DNA of 64,000 nucleotides from Pseudevernia furfuracea (taxonomy: Eukaryota; Ascomycota; Lecanoromycetes; Lecanorales; Parmeliaceae), in assembly GCA_022315425.1 (NCBI GenBank), contig JAIUPT010000041.1, positions 1,364,001 to 1,428,000 on the forward strand, given 5' to 3'. A model generated the notes under the pieces. It was not told the DNA's origin. It was given only the letters and a program-made list of their open reading frames with translations, and did no database searches. Below, one piece after another: positions 9,392 to 22,080 of this stretch. Every line of letters starts with the position of its first letter. Positions within the stretch are counted from its first letter, which is position 1. A program made the position numbers and the translations under genes.

Positions 9392-11498
9392 ATGGCTACC
9401 CCCGCAAAAACCTTGAGTGCGCTGCTCCAACGGACCTCGATCGACGACCACGAGGAAGTCCTAAAGGCTTGCAATGCATCTTTGAAGCACTCGAAAGGCG
9501 ATCTAGAACTCCAACAAGTCAAATTCGTGGCACTCCTCAAATTGGACCGCTACGATGATGCGCTGCGGGTGCTTGAAGAAGGCGGGGATCGATTAAAGCA
9601 AAGAGTACCCACTGAAAGAGCGTACGCCCTATACAAGGTCGGAGATTTTGAGGAGGCAAAGAATATCGCGAAGCATATATCTGGGGACAGAGGGGCGAGG
9701 CATGTCGAAGCTCAAGCTGTTTGTGTTGTCTTCCCGAAAAGAGTAGGTGGGCTCGTGCTCACAGATGGCGTAGTCATATCGGTCAGAGGACTTCGCCAAT
9801 GCTGCAGCGCTTTACAAAACTCTGGCTGGCAGCCAGGCGGCCATCGAAAACGAAGAGAATGACCTCAGGATCAATTGCGGGGCCACGGATGCGCAGTTGG
9901 AATGGACCAGGCGAGGGGATCTGGTGCAGAAGAAGAAGCCGGCGAGGGAGGACCTAGAAGCTTTCGAGACAGCGTATAATGCGGCTTGTGGATCGATTGC
10001 TAGAGGGGAGCTTGCTCAGGGAGAGGTGCTGTTGAAGAGAGCTAGAGGTGGGTATTGCTGCCCAAATCGTGGACCCAGCTCATGATGTGCTTTCAGACCT
10101 CTGTAATGCTCTCGACGACCTCACAGACCAAGAAAAAATTTCAGAGCTCCTCCCCATCAGTGTTCAGCAGCTGTATGTGGTCGGCAAGCTAGGAAAAATC
10201 GAAGAGGCAGAAAAGCTGGCTTCGGGCATCGCACTTGAAGAGTAGGGGAGCGGCCTATGCCAAGGTTTCTCAGCAGCAGCTGACGCCTATCTAGAATACC
10301 AGATCCCTCCACGAGGCAGATTGCCCAGAATAACAAGCTCGCACTGTTGTCCTCAACGTCAAATCCCTACCTATCCCATCGTCTCTTCCACAGCACAAAA
10401 AAGCTGCCAAAAACCGACAACCTTTTCCGCCTGCAAGCAGAGCGAATGGAACAAAATGGCCTAGCTCTCGACCTCCTCGCCTTAAAATCTAACGGTGTGA
10501 TGAAAGCCACCGGCAACATTCTTTCCAACTCTACCCCAACGCTGTCACCACATATCAACAACATGTCCGTCCTCAATGCCGCCGCCCATGCCCAAAGCCA
10601 GCTCGCCAAGCTAGGCCTCGAAAAGATACTTCCACTGCTGGAGAAGCGACCGAAGGACATTGGTCTCGTCATGACCATCATTCAGCTCTACGTCCTGACC
10701 AACAATCACGGCTCAGCAATAACCGTCCTCGACTCTCTCCTAAAACGTCTCTCCGAATCCCAGATCCCTTCAGATCAAGACATCCTCTACGCGCCAGGAT
10801 TAGTAGCCCTCCAAGCCTCCCTTTACACCTCTCAAGGCCGCAAATCTCAAATCACAACCACCCTCGCGAAGGCAGCCTCTTACTGGCGGCATAAATCAAA
10901 ACCTCGCACGGCGCTTCTGCAGGCAGCAGGTCTCTCTCTCCTCGACTCTTCAGACCCAGAACACCAATCTATAGCTCGCGATATATTCTCCTCTCTCCAC
11001 ACCCAAGAGCCGAGTTCCAAATCCGCAACAGCAGGCTATGTGGCGTCCCACGCCCTGACCTCCCCCGAAACGGTGTCTTCAGAAGCCGATACCTTGACCC
11101 CGGTCGCCCGTCTCATCGCCGGCATCGACGTCGCTGCGCTCGAAGAAGCTGGCGTGCCTTCTTTGCCATCCACCAGCGCAACAGCCACCTCTCGTAAACG
11201 CGCCTTGGACGACAAACCCAAGCCCGCGAAAAAGCGTGTGCGCAAGTCCAGATTACCCAAGGATTACGATTCATCGAAGACGCCTGATCCCGAGCGGTGG
11301 CTGCCACTCAAGGATCGATCTACCTATCGGCCGAAAGGCAGAAAGGGTAGGCAAAAGGCAGCGGAGAAGACGCAGGGAGGGGTGAGTGGTGAGAAAGGTG
11401 CCGAAGCGAAAACAGGCGGTGGGGAAGGGGTCATCAAAGCCGCCGAGAAGAAGCCTGGTGGCGGGCAAGCGAAGGGGAAAAAGAAGGGCAAGAAATAG
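9392..11498 (+). CDS. srp72: signal recognition particle subunit SRP72
   Basis: SRP72 pairs with SRP68 on the 7S RNA and is needed for co-translational targeting to the ER. Exons 9392-9718, 9774-10047, 10097-10241 and 10295-11498 give 649 aa. The N-terminal ~450 residues are helical TPR-like repeats (for example ERAYALYKVGDFEEAKNIA). The C-terminus carries the diagnostic SRP72 RNA-binding motif, SRLPKDYD followed by PDPERWLPLKDRSTYRPKG, then a Lys/Gly-rich basic tail. The first intron uses a TAG acceptor at 9771-9773, which restores SYRSEDFANAAALYK. The gene converges with the BUD4-like gene. Confidence 0.92.
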
Positions 11499-11810
11499 TA
11501 TGTCATCCGACTTATGTTCTGGGCATCTGCATGCTCTATCGATGGTCATGACCGAGTATAACGTAGAGCTAGGAAGCCTGAGTTGTGAATACAGTGAACA
11601 TGAAGAACTTTATTTAACGACCCGTTGCTTTCATACTTTGCAGCTTCAAACAGTAGCGCCACCATCGTACAGAGCGAGAATCATGTGATAAAATAACGCC
11701 GGACGCAAGAAGCTCATAGACTGTCCCTCATGTACCGGTACAGGAGGATACCTGCTGTGCAGTAAACGCTAGGCGTCAATTTCTCCACGTTGAGAAGCTA
11801 TCCCAGCCGT
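11499..11810. other. convergent spacer SRP72 / BUD4-like
   Basis: The 312 bp between the two stop codons hold no gene and no repeat that I can see. Confidence 0.4.
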
Positions 11811-14800
11811 TCAAAAAATCATCGACCTCGTTTTCGCTCTGTCTGCCGTTCTCGACCCAATATCAGAACGTCTAGGGCTCTTGTCCGGCGTTGGCGGTGC
11901 GACATTGGGATGCGAGAAATGCTTTGCTGGCGTGGGTGGTGCAGACCTCAGGGGTGCTGCCTGCTTGGCAGAACCAGAAGACGTTGTGATCTGTCCTTTT
12001 TTGGCCTGATCAGTACGCGAAACAGCTGCGCGTTGCTTTGCCAGAACGAGGTCGGTCCAGGATTTAGGCTTAGTCGTATCTTTGCCTACAACTTCAGAGA
12101 GAACCTTCATCCAGCTATCCTTCTCAGCCGCGCTATCAGCATAGAAGTCGATAGTTTCCCCGTTAGCAAACCGGACGCGAAAGCCTTCCTCAACAAACAT
12201 GTACCCCTCTTCTTCTTCTGCAAACGCAGACTTTCTCCGACCTTTGCCCTTGGCAGGGAGGTCGTTGCGCATGAGAGCCGATTTATCATCAATCAACTTG
12301 CTGGCTTTGGCGAGGTTGATGGTGGCTCTGGGTTGGCGCGTAACTTCATGGTAAGCGGTGAATTTGGACCCATCAAGGGTGAAGAAACGTCGCCGCCAGT
12401 ACTAGCATCTGTTCAGTTGTGGCTCAAATCCGTTGGGGAATGACCAAAACTTACTGGGCAATCGCCACCTTGTTGGCTGAGATTACCTTCCCACTTCTTA
12501 GGGGTCGCACTTTCGGCTTCCCTCAGCTCACGAATACAAGCGTTCATGCTCTTCGGCATATCCTCATCCTTTGCGTCCTTGGGTTTAGGTACAAACAGAA
12601 GCTGCAACTCAAGTTTGCCGACTCGGTAAGGCGCTTTACGCTGAACGCCACCGTTCATGGCGCTGCGCTTGCTTTTGACGCTGCTCAGGTTATGTGCATC
12701 TTCAGTTGCCCACTCGTTGAAGCAAGGTACATCCACAGTATAAGGTTTGCCGTATGCGCTGGTTTCGTGGTCTTTGAGACAGACGTACGAACGTGCGAAG
12801 CTACCATCTTTGGCCACAAGACCATGTAAAAGATCCCAGGCGGTAGGCTGGACAACTCGTTTGCTGGCTTGTTGCCTTTGTCGCTCGGCCTGCTGGGCCT
12901 CTTCTTGCCGTTTCATCTCCAGCTCTTTACGCTTGCGAGGAGACGCAAAGACACGACTGAATGTCGAAGGTTTCGAAGGGCTGGCACTCTTGGTAGGAGA
13001 CTCGACGATAGGCTTGGCTTTCGGCTCTTCGAGCTTGGTTTGTAGGGTAAGCTGGAACTCTAAGTCGTTCAGCACAACAAGTTCGAATTCCTGTCCAATT
13101 GGAGCGGTCTTGCCGAGCTCCAGCCATGCCGTAGTAACACAGTGCAAGCCATTGTCAAGAGTCAAGGCAAAGTATGAACGCTCCCCTGCAGTCGTGATTA
13201 GCTGCGAAAACACGTAAGGATTTGTGAAATAATCACACCTTTTGGCAGGGGAAGGTCTAGGTCTTTGACCCTTACAACCTTTACGAAGAGTCTGCCTCTT
13301 TCACCATCTTCTCCAATTTCCTCTGTATTCTGCAAAGACTCGTCTTCGGTAACGCTGCCAAGACCGCTGGCTACATTGCTTTGCTGACCGGGCAATGGAG
13401 GAGCTGGCCCACTACCTGGCGCTTTCGAAGGAATGCCTCCTGATTTTCGAATACTCTTACGCCTGATCTTGCCGTTCCATGGCTCTGCCGTCCAGGTCTG
13501 CGTATGACTTGGCTTTCTCGGAGAATTCCCTGCAGATCGCGTACCTCGCGCAGCAGGCTCTTGAGTACCCATAGTATCCGTGCCAGACTCGGCAGATTCA
13601 TGGGAGGCGCTGCTAGCGATGATGACTTTGGTATTCTGTCTCATCAGGTAGCCTTTCTGTGTACGGAAAGCTTTATTAGCATAACCTTCTCTAAATGGTT
13701 TGAACTCTTGTCCGGGCATATATTCTGCGTGTCCGGGGGACCGTGGCCGGGAAGCCATATCAGGGGTAGGAAAATTCAACGCCACCTTTTGGGCCTCGAT
13801 CACGCGATCGAATTCGCTTTCTATACCCATTCCAAGGCCATCACTAGCTTGCACTGAGACTTCCAATGGAAGAAGGCTGCTCTTTCGTTTAGATAGCTTC
13901 GATGTGTCTTGCTCTTCAAGACTCTTTTCGGGTGCTACCTCGCTTGTGGAGTCGAAAATAGGCTCGTCGGATTCTGCAACGATAGACGGCCGACTCAAGT
14001 GTCGCTCTGGAATTTTGGGTACCGCTGGAACCTGGCTTCCATTACTTACTTGGCGCCTGACCTCAGCCATTGTCTGTACATCAGCTGGCGTGATAGAAGG
14101 CCGTGTCTTCAGCTTGCCCCCAGGCGCCTTGATCGTTGCGACTGGCTCGGGTACACCAGGAGAGTCAGGCACGGGCGACTGTGCGATGGGGTGACGAATG
14201 ACAGAGTCCGGCGTCTTGGGTTCGTCTTCTAAGTCGTTCCATTGTCCCGGGAACCTGGGCGGTTGGAGTTGTTCTTCGGGTGTCACTGGTCGATCGATGC
14301 TCTGCTCCAGAAGTGACTTCTCGGTTGGCACCTCTGACGTCCAAGACGATTGAGATGACAACGCAAGCTTTACCGGCTCCTGACTGGTTTCTGGCGATGG
14401 AGTCATAAACGGCTCCATACCAAAGCCAAAGTCTGACTCTCCTAGCAATGCTGCAAATTGAGGCAAAGACATACGATGGCTGTTCTTGCGCTCCAGATTT
14501 TGTCCTGCCTGATTCGACGTTAGAGCTCGCGGTGTAGGAGGACCTTCATCTTCAGTAGCAATGTCAGATCTGCGCTCTTGATGTCCGCTGTCCTTGGAGT
14601 CAACGGAATAGTGGCTTTCGTCATCGTCGTCTTTTTGGGCGGCACTGGATGCTTGAAAAATTTCCAGTTTCTCGATGGCGTTCATATAGGACTCGGCCTG
14701 TAATTGCTGGCTGTAGAGGTCCGGAATCGAGTAGACATCCACTTCACTTTCCTCAAGGTCGAGTTCCTGCTTAATGATCACCTCTTTCTCGGTTGCTTCT

Positions 14801-16626
14801 GCCTCTAGAGATGGAATTGGAGTATCAGGATCCAGGTTATTGTAAACGCCTTTATCAGAGGTTGGGCTCAGACCCAGCAATGAGTTATCATCCCCAGGTT
14901 CATTAAAGGGGCGACTCTTAACCTTGCGGAGGATTGACTCTCTCGAGATCCGTGGAGGTAGCTTATATTCTCCAAGATCTGCTACATCATCGTTCTCGAC
15001 TTCTTCTTCATGAATTTGGACTTCTCTTTCACTTTCTTCCGGATCTGAGCTTCTCAGAGGAGATCCGCGTCGAAGCTGCCACTCTCGTTGCTCTTGTTGC
15101 TCCTCAACTGGCGAGCTGCGCTTGTCCGGATCATCGATCATCATCAAGCGCAGACGATCCTCGATGGACATAGAACATCCTCCCATCCCTTGAATCTCTG
15201 CTTTCGAGATCGAAGCTGGGCGAGGTGGTGACGGGGATGCACGCTGAAAACTGCTCGCGCGTTCGGCAGTAGCAGAAAGGCTATTGTTCGAGTCTGACCG
15301 AGCACGAGGAAATATTGGCATGCCTAATGCTGGAAGAGGTGGCAATGGTCGGCGCTCGCCATTGGAGTTTACGGAATCCGTCCTCGTCGGCGAGAGTCGT
15401 GCATCAGTCATTGGAGAAGGTTGCGCTGTCGGAGCTGGGCTGCTTTGCTCCCCATCAAATAGATTTTCAACATGTGCTGCCAGGTCTTCATTGGCGACTG
15501 CTGGGCTCATGAAGCGCCAATCCTCGGGCAGAACTACAGGAGTCTTCTCGGTATCTTCAAGCGATGCATCGAAGCTATCATCCCGCTCAATGGAAGAGCC
15601 TCGGTCAAAGCTCTCGTCTTCTCCTTCATTTACAGAGTCATAGCTTCCCTCACGAGACCCTGAAGCTACAGATGATGGATCGGGGGTAGTCATCTCATAT
15701 TCATTGACTTGAGGAGGCGCAGCGTCAAACGTAACACTCTTGGCATGGCGATGTAGCGACTTGCCGGGTGGTAGCTCACGCTCGGCAGACGACTCCTCCT
15801 CCTCCTCATCAGACCAAATACTGTTCTCCGGGTCAAAAGTCTGGTGCGCCTGTGAGTACCTGCTCTTGCTGGACATGGACGATTTCGTCGGAGATGATGG
15901 TGCTTTGCCGGGAGACATTGACTCTTCAGGGATACCGTTCGTTTTGGCTGGAGATCGCAGCGGACCGTTAACGGGCATCCTCTTAATTTCACCCTGCCGA
16001 AAGCTTCCAAGTCCGCTACCACCGTATGCGTTGCCCTGTTGCACGCTGAGGGGCCTGCCTGTCGCCAGCGGCCTCTCAATCATGGGGCTTGATGTAGGGT
16101 CATACTCTTGCTGGTGTTCGCGAGCGAACATATTGCTATTCTTTACACGAGACGCACGCTTCAAATTCTCGATTGATGATCTTTTGGCGGGAGATGGGGA
16201 GCCATCGCGGTCACTCAGGGGGTTCCGGTTCTCTGCATTAGACCTGGTTGGAGATGCTGGATCACGATTCTGCCAGTACAGACGAGGCGAATTAGAGGCA
16301 ATTGGCGATGAATCAAAGGGCGACGAGTCCCCATTGAAAAAATTCTTCTTCACGATAATCAGTACAAGGGTCATTTTGAGCGGGCAATGCTCTCTCACCT
16401 TGGTGTTTTGATTGTAGCTTGGAGAGTTCCGTCTTCGCTCCATAGGCCCCAATTCAGCGAGCGGCCTTTGAGTCGGTAGAGCGCTCGTTTTGTTAGGAGA
16501 AGACAGAGGCGTGTTCTTCTGAATGCGCAGAGGCTGGATCTGGTCTCATGGTCAGTGTTATGATTGGGCGAGCTAGCGCATTGTCACTATCTGCGCAAGG
16601 ATGCTAAAACATACGGACTGAGACAT
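11811..16626 (-). CDS. bud4: BUD4/anillin-like septation protein
   Basis: A large scaffold that in filamentous fungi organises septin and actomyosin rings at septation sites. Predicted exons 16626-16615, 16539-16399, 16347-13239, 13185-12455 and 12401-11811 give 1,527 aa with consistent phases. The first ~1,000 residues are Ser/Pro-rich and disordered, with repeated SPxK/SPxR sites likely phosphorylated by CDKs. The anillin-homology region begins near FVKVVRVKDLDLPLPK and ERSYFALTLDNGLHCVTT. A PH domain follows (YWRRRFFTLDGSKFTAYHE to a helix ending DSWMKVLSEV). The tiny 12-nt first exon (MSQS) is inferred from homolog-like wording. The intron at 16348-16398 is 51 nt, in frame and stop-free, so its retention would be tolerated. 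Confidence 0.9.
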
Positions 16627-17063
16627 GACGGCAGCTATAGAACCGAATTCCAAGCTCCACGGAAACACAAAGAAGTGTGTACCACTGCGGGTACTTGTTC
16701 AAATCGCAGCCGAGGAATGTTTCGAGGCCCCGCAGAAGCGGAAGAAGTATTTGAGGAGTGGTGGATGGAAACTTGTATAGTAACGTTTCTAGAAGAATGA
16801 TATGTCAATCACAAAGAACATGGCTATGCCTGGCAACGCATGAGGCTGGTACCTGACGAAGGAATATGTGTATTCAATATGTATTGTTTGAATTGAACAC
16901 AAATCACAGATCAGAGATCTTTGAAGCGCGTCAACCATAGAACTAGAGCGTTGGCCCAGCAACTAACGCGCAACTGCAGGGATATGGCAGGGATCATGCA
17001 TCTGAGAAAAAATGATACTCCAACTCCAGGCAAAATGCATTCAACTTCCCTCGCTGGCTTTCA
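16627..17063. promoter_or_regulatory. divergent promoter region, BUD4-like / MRH4
   Basis: The 437 bp lie between the two start codons. Open frames here are short and not protein-like. No recognisable motif beyond pyrimidine-rich stretches near 17100 on the helicase side. Confidence 0.35.
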
Positions 17064-18956
17064 ATGTCGCGTTCTGCCCAGACCATCTGTCTATTCTGTC
17101 AACATAGAGCTCTTGTTGAGTCATCTCCTCCACCTTTCCTTCGGTCATGGCAGCCCCACAGGTCAATGGCGCAAGTACAGCGCCGTCGTCCTCCCTCGAG
17201 GATGAGCCTATCACCTAAAGTGTCTCGCCCACCTACTAGAACCACTCCAAGTGGCCGACCTGTGGGAAGGCGGACCAACAGCCCGTTTGCCGGCATGAAC
17301 CAGAGCTCAGCAAATATACGACGTCAACCTCACGCCCGCTCAGAAGCGGAGGTGAGAAGGTCTTCCGGGGGCAGAGAACGTCCAAAGAAAGCAAGAGAAA
17401 CTTTTCATGCCTTGAAGATGCAGAAAGCGCTGAGTCCTGTATCATATGGGCAAAGGGCTTCAATTAAAGCGAGGATCCGCGAGACGGGAAGCTTCGATGA
17501 CTTTCCCTTGTTACCAATGGTCAAGGACTCAATTGCAACCCAAGCGCTGTCCGGCATGGTCGACCTTGTTCCTACGCCCATTCAACGGTTGGCAATACCC
17601 GTTTTGCTGGGTAACGAGACGAGAGCGGCCCGGAGAAGATCATCTACATCGGGGAAGAAAGAGATGGAACAATTCTTGCTCGCTGCCGAAACAGGGTCGG
17701 GGAAAACACTGGCCTACTTGTTACCGGTCTTGGATGCCATCAAACGCGCAGAAGTCATTGATGCCGAGTTGGAAGCTCAGAGAAAGGTTCGGGAGGAGGA
17801 AGAGAGGAAGCAGGCGAATTTCCATGCACTGGAGCCTCCTCCGTTGTCCAACGTACCTCATCCAACCACTGGCCGGCCAAGAGCCATCATTCTTGTCCCA
17901 ACTTCCGAGCTCGTAACCCAAGTCGGAAATCTCACGAAACTTTTATCCCACACCGTGAAGTTCCGCTCCGGGCTCATATCATCAGCATATAGCGGAAAGG
18001 TCATTCGCAACCGCCTCTTCGCACCCACTGGAATCGATGTCCTAATTTCTACCCCTCATTTACTAGCTAGCATTTCAGAATCAGATCCGAATGTCCTCAG
18101 CCGCGTCTCGCATCTCATTATAGACGAAGCCGATTCCCTTCTTGACCGCTCCTTTGCCCCTTCCACATCAACCGTGATCGACAAATCCACCCCATCTCTA
18201 CAGCAACTTATACTCTGTTCCGCAACGATACCTCGAAGTCTAGACTCCTACCTGCGCAACCGCTTCCCAGATATGCGACGACTCGTGACACCAAATCTTC
18301 ACGCCATCCCTCGGCGCGTGCAACTCGGTGTAGTTGACGTAGAAAAGGAACCCTACCGTGGCAACAAAAATCTCGCCTGCGCAGATACTATCTGGTCCAT
18401 CGGCAAAGCCGCAGCTGAGCACGCTCCGGGTGATACCGAGCGCGCTGACACCAAGCGTATATTAGTGTTTGTCAACGAGCGCGAGAAGACTCAAGAAGTT
18501 GCGGAGTATCTGAACTCGAAAGGCATTGACGCTGTAGCTCTAACCAGGGATACGCCAGAACAACGACAGTCAGAGACGCTGGGCGGTTTCACAAAGATTC
18601 AGCCTACGAGCGCAGCCGAAATTTCTCCAGACACACCAAATCCGTCGAGCGGCTCCAACTACATTCCGTTCAATCGTACCCTGAGCACAGTCACCCCTCC
18701 ACCGCGTCGCCATTTACCTAACACAAAAGTTCTTGTGACTACTGACCTTGGCTCCCGAGGCATTGATACCCTGGCAGTACGGCATGTCATATTGTACGAT
18801 GTGCCACACTCCACCATCGACTTCATCCACCGACTCGGTAGGACCGGTCGAATGGGCCGACGGGGACGTGGTATCGTTCTTGTTGGCAAGAATGACAGAC
18901 GGGATGTCGTTAGAGAAGTCAAAGAGGGCATGTTCAAGGGGCAAGCATTGATTTGA
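17064..18956 (+). CDS. mrh4: mitochondrial ATP-dependent DEAD-box RNA helicase
   Basis: Single-exon gene, 630 aa. MRH4-type helicases act on the 21S rRNA in assembly of the mitochondrial large ribosomal subunit. The N-terminus (SRSAQTICLFCQHRALV) is Arg-rich and non-acidic, consistent with a mitochondrial presequence. Helicase motifs appear in order: Q-motif PTPIQRLAIP, motif I AETGSGKT, VPTSELV, motif II IIDEADSL, motif III CSATIP, RILVFVNER, and motif VI HRLGRTGR. A charged linker of about 65 residues between motif I and VPTSELV is typical of the Mrh4 subgroup. The ATG at 17064 gives the presequence-like start. Confidence 0.92.
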   Translation: MSRSAQTICLFCQHRALVESSPPPFLRSWQPHRSMAQVQRRRPPSRMSLSPKVSRPPTRTTPSGRPVGRRTNSPFAGMNQSSANIRRQPHARSEAEVRRSSGGRERPKKARETFHALKMQKALSPVSYGQRASIKARIRETGSFDDFPLLPMVKDSIATQALSGMVDLVPTPIQRLAIPVLLGNETRAARRRSSTSGKKEMEQFLLAAETGSGKTLAYLLPVLDAIKRAEVIDAELEAQRKVREEEERKQANFHALEPPPLSNVPHPTTGRPRAIILVPTSELVTQVGNLTKLLSHTVKFRSGLISSAYSGKVIRNRLFAPTGIDVLISTPHLLASISESDPNVLSRVSHLIIDEADSLLDRSFAPSTSTVIDKSTPSLQQLILCSATIPRSLDSYLRNRFPDMRRLVTPNLHAIPRRVQLGVVDVEKEPYRGNKNLACADTIWSIGKAAAEHAPGDTERADTKRILVFVNEREKTQEVAEYLNSKGIDAVALTRDTPEQRQSETLGGFTKIQPTSAAEISPDTPNPSSGSNYIPFNRTLSTVTPPPRRHLPNTKVLVTTDLGSRGIDTLAVRHVILYDVPHSTIDFIHRLGRTGRMGRRGRGIVLVGKNDRRDVVREVKEGMFKGQALI

Positions 18957-19583
18957 GAGATGTTGATATAAACTACATGTTTGCCAGAGTTCCCATGTAA
19001 CTATCATCTTGACGGACATCGGCCCGCTGGATATACCCTGTATCGTAAGCGCATATATATCGAAGATCAGCATTCGTGCTCATTCTACGACAGCCACATC
19101 TATTCATAACCCGCTACTTTGACGGTCCAAAATGTCGCTCCCCGCCCCCATGATCTCGTCGGTGTGCAAGATCACACAACGGATCCGCATATTAGACGAT
19201 TCAGTACCTGACTTGAGACATTCAAGAGAAGACCCTGGCTCGGATGGTGATTGCCTCTTCTCATTCGAAGATTGGGTGAATGTTGGGAGACTTTGGAAAA
19301 TTAGGCCAATAGATCTGAGAAAATTGACTAGCAATGTTCAGGCGATGGCCCAGGTTTGAGACAACAAGCACTGTTTTTGGGCTAGAACTCTCGTGATATG
19401 TGCTGCAAGATGATGTCGAGGATGTCTCGACCAAATCTACACAGAAGACGTGCCCAATAATAGCGATATGCTACCGGGTTGGAACCTTTTTTATCGAGTG
19501 CAGCAGGTTTGATGATTCGAAATTGGTCAGGAATCATAGGTTGTAATGCTCAATATGCATGGCCCATGGATATCGAATCCACC
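18957..19583. other. convergent spacer MRH4 / PUS1
   Basis: The 627 bp hold a 75-codon ORF on the plus strand (19132-19359, starting MSLPAPMISSVCKITQ). It begins with ATG but has no recognisable domain and lies in what should be 3' UTR of both neighbours. I leave it as unsupported. Confidence 0.35.
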
Positions 19584-21607
19584 TCACTCTTCTTCGTTTA
19601 CTGCTGCTCCCTCATCTTCACTCGTGACCTCCTCAATGTCCGTCTTCGTCTCCGTCAACGTGTCTTCCCTGATGTTTTTCTTGGTAGCTTCGACCCCCAT
19701 GCTTGATAGATAGAACAACTGCGAACTTCGGGTGTTATCCAGACCCGTGAAGAAAGAATGGAAGGTATGATCCCTATCCTCTTCTCGAAAAATGCGCTCA
19801 TAGATCTCCCGCTGCTTGAATGCCTCCATCTCGTCCTCGTATCTGCTAAAATCAATCTTATTATATCCAAACTCCTCAAGCTTCTCGTTGTAAACCTCAA
19901 ACACAGGGCGTTCAAGTAGAAGACCCAGACTGGGTGCTTTGGGTATGCTGAGTCTATCGGCCATATAGGAGTCCTGTATCCGGCCCTCATGGCAACCGCA
20001 GCGGACGAGCAAAGCGACCATACTGATCATTTTACGTATTTGGTGCATCATAAAGCTCTGTCCCCAGACTTTGAGCGAGAGCCATTCAGTGTCATTGATG
20101 ATGATAGGTAGAGCGTCTACGTTGAAGGCTTTGATGACCCTGGCGGCGGAAGGATCTCTGAAAGTCTTTTCGATTGTGTAATTGTGGAATTTATGCGTGC
20201 CAATATAGCGGGACAGGTGGGAGCGGACACGGGCAACGCGAGTAGGGTGGATTCGATAGGCATTTTTGGCTTTGATGTGGGCGGCTTTGAGGAGACGAAG
20301 GGCGATCTCCACGGGCGTAGGTTCCCTCGGTCTCTCTTCCGGGGCTTCTATAGCTTTTACATTGAGTGTTTCGACCCCTGAGACCGAGGACATGTCTCGA
20401 CTGCTCTCTTCATTGTCTTTACTTTGCGTGACACCAACGTTCTCCACCGCCGAGATGACTCTATCCTGGTTGGGAACGTCGCTGATGGTTTGCTTATGGT
20501 CATCGGTAGTATTCGTCAAAGATCTGTTTCCAAGACTATTGTCGTGCTCATAGAATACACGGAGTACTTCGTCCCGTATTGAGGGGTCGATCTCTTCAAT
20601 GACAGGTTTGACGTGTTCTTCTTCAATCTTGGGCCAAACGTCTTCAACCTCCTTTTGGCGGGCTTGGTAGCCTTCAAGATCGTTAGCCTCTTTCGCAAGC
20701 TCTCCGATCTGTTTAGCAAGAAAGCTCTTCGGATGCGGTGGTAGAAAGCAGTGTGATGGTATAAGATATTGATAACTCCTCGAATCGCAGTGCTGGTAGC
20801 AATTGAAGCTACCATTCGTCCTCTCGATTCCCCATACTCGGATTTGAGGGTTCAGATGCTCATTGATCTTGGCGACTATGTCTGGTTCCTCGACGATGAG
20901 TTTCAACGATATCACGTTGCCAGCAGCATGGACTCCCTTGTCGGTACGGGCACATCTGATGAGCGAGGACTTCTTCGGGTCATCCGCGTTGGCTTTCGAT
21001 ATTGCACCTGCATCAACAAAGGCCTTGAACAAGTCACCCTCGATAGTCTTCTCATGGTGATTTCTAAAGGTTGTCAGAGCTGCAATGTGATGCATAGACC
21101 CTTGGGTGGATACCTACAGCTGCATACCCTTATATCCAGTGCCGGAGTAACCAAGCATCACTGCAACCTTCCGCTTAGGTTTCTTCTCCTGAGCCTTAAT
21201 CTCCTCTTTCGAGAACTTCGTAGCGTAGACCGGTAGATCCTCCTCTTCGCCGTCTACCCTTTTTCGTTTTACAGCTCGCTCATTGTTGCGTGTTCTTCTG
21301 TCAACTGGAGTACGGCTTCATGAGTTAGTCCAGACGGAATTGAGGAGGCAGTCTGAATGACATACGCCCATTCTGCGCGCCCGACTTCTTTCTTCTTATT
21401 GAACCCACCCCGCCCTCCTCTACCTCCCTTATTCCCTCGATTCCCTTGATGCCCTCGGTCTCCTCGGCCACCCCAAACTCTCGAGCTACCTCGGCCTCCA
21501 GCTCTCGAGCTGCCGGCGCCCCTACCGTGCGCAGAATGTGGAACTCCCTCGTCGTTTTGGTGGTTTGTCGTCGGAGCGGTATTCTCATGGTTCTCTCGGG
21601 AAGCCAT
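19584..21607 (-). CDS. pus1: tRNA pseudouridine synthase (TruA/Pus1 type)
   Basis: Pus1-type enzymes isomerise uridines at several tRNA positions, and in U2 snRNA, in the nucleus. Exons 21607-21366, 21297-21118 and 21063-19584 give 633 aa. The N-terminus is an Arg/Gly-rich RGG-like tract (about residues 25-65), probably RNA-binding. KRKVAVMLGYSGTGYKGMQL opens the TruA fold, and the catalytic Asp is in RCARTDKGVHAAGN. SRSYQYLIPSH and FMMHQIRKM are further family motifs. An acidic insertion of roughly 90 residues (around RDEVLRVFYEHDN to PREPTPVEIAL) interrupts the catalytic domain, as in other fungal Pus1 proteins. The C-terminus is acidic. Confidence 0.93.
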
Positions 21608-22080
21608 GGCGAAGGTTGGATGAGCAAACTTTGTAGACGCCAATGACTTGGTAATTTCACTATCGTCTGGGCAGGACGGGGAATCATCAATGGCTGCTAA
21701 GACAATGTATATAGGTTTGTAACTGAATTTTATGTACACTCCCTCGGGCATAAGGTACTCGTATTATGTCCGGTAAGGCTGCGCTAAATTGGTGCTCTTG
21801 TGCCGCGAACTGTTATTACTCTCTTTGTTCTTCAAGTCTTGTCTAAAGTGTTGTGATATACATGCTCTCGCTCTCACTGACAGCTTCGCACCATCTAGAT
21901 CCACTCGACTCAACAGTCCGAGTCGTTTGGATGATGGCTTACCTTTCAGCCTTCACCCCTTGAGGCATTTGCTGAGCTTCTTACCACCCGTCTCATCACA
22001 CGAGAGACTAGAGTGACGAGACCAACTCTCCCAAAAGTCAGACTTTCTGCTAGCTGGCCGAACTCATCATCATCATAGTC
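21608..22080. promoter_or_regulatory. divergent promoter region, PUS1 / TFIIE-alpha
   Basis: The 473 bp separate two core-gene start codons. No TATA-like box or palindromic operator stands out. Confidence 0.35.

Noticed and set aside
19132..19359. 75-codon ORF MSLPAPMISS between MRH4 and PUS1
   Set aside because: It starts with ATG and is tolerably composed, but it has no recognisable family and lies where both 3' UTRs should be. Not supportable without expression data.
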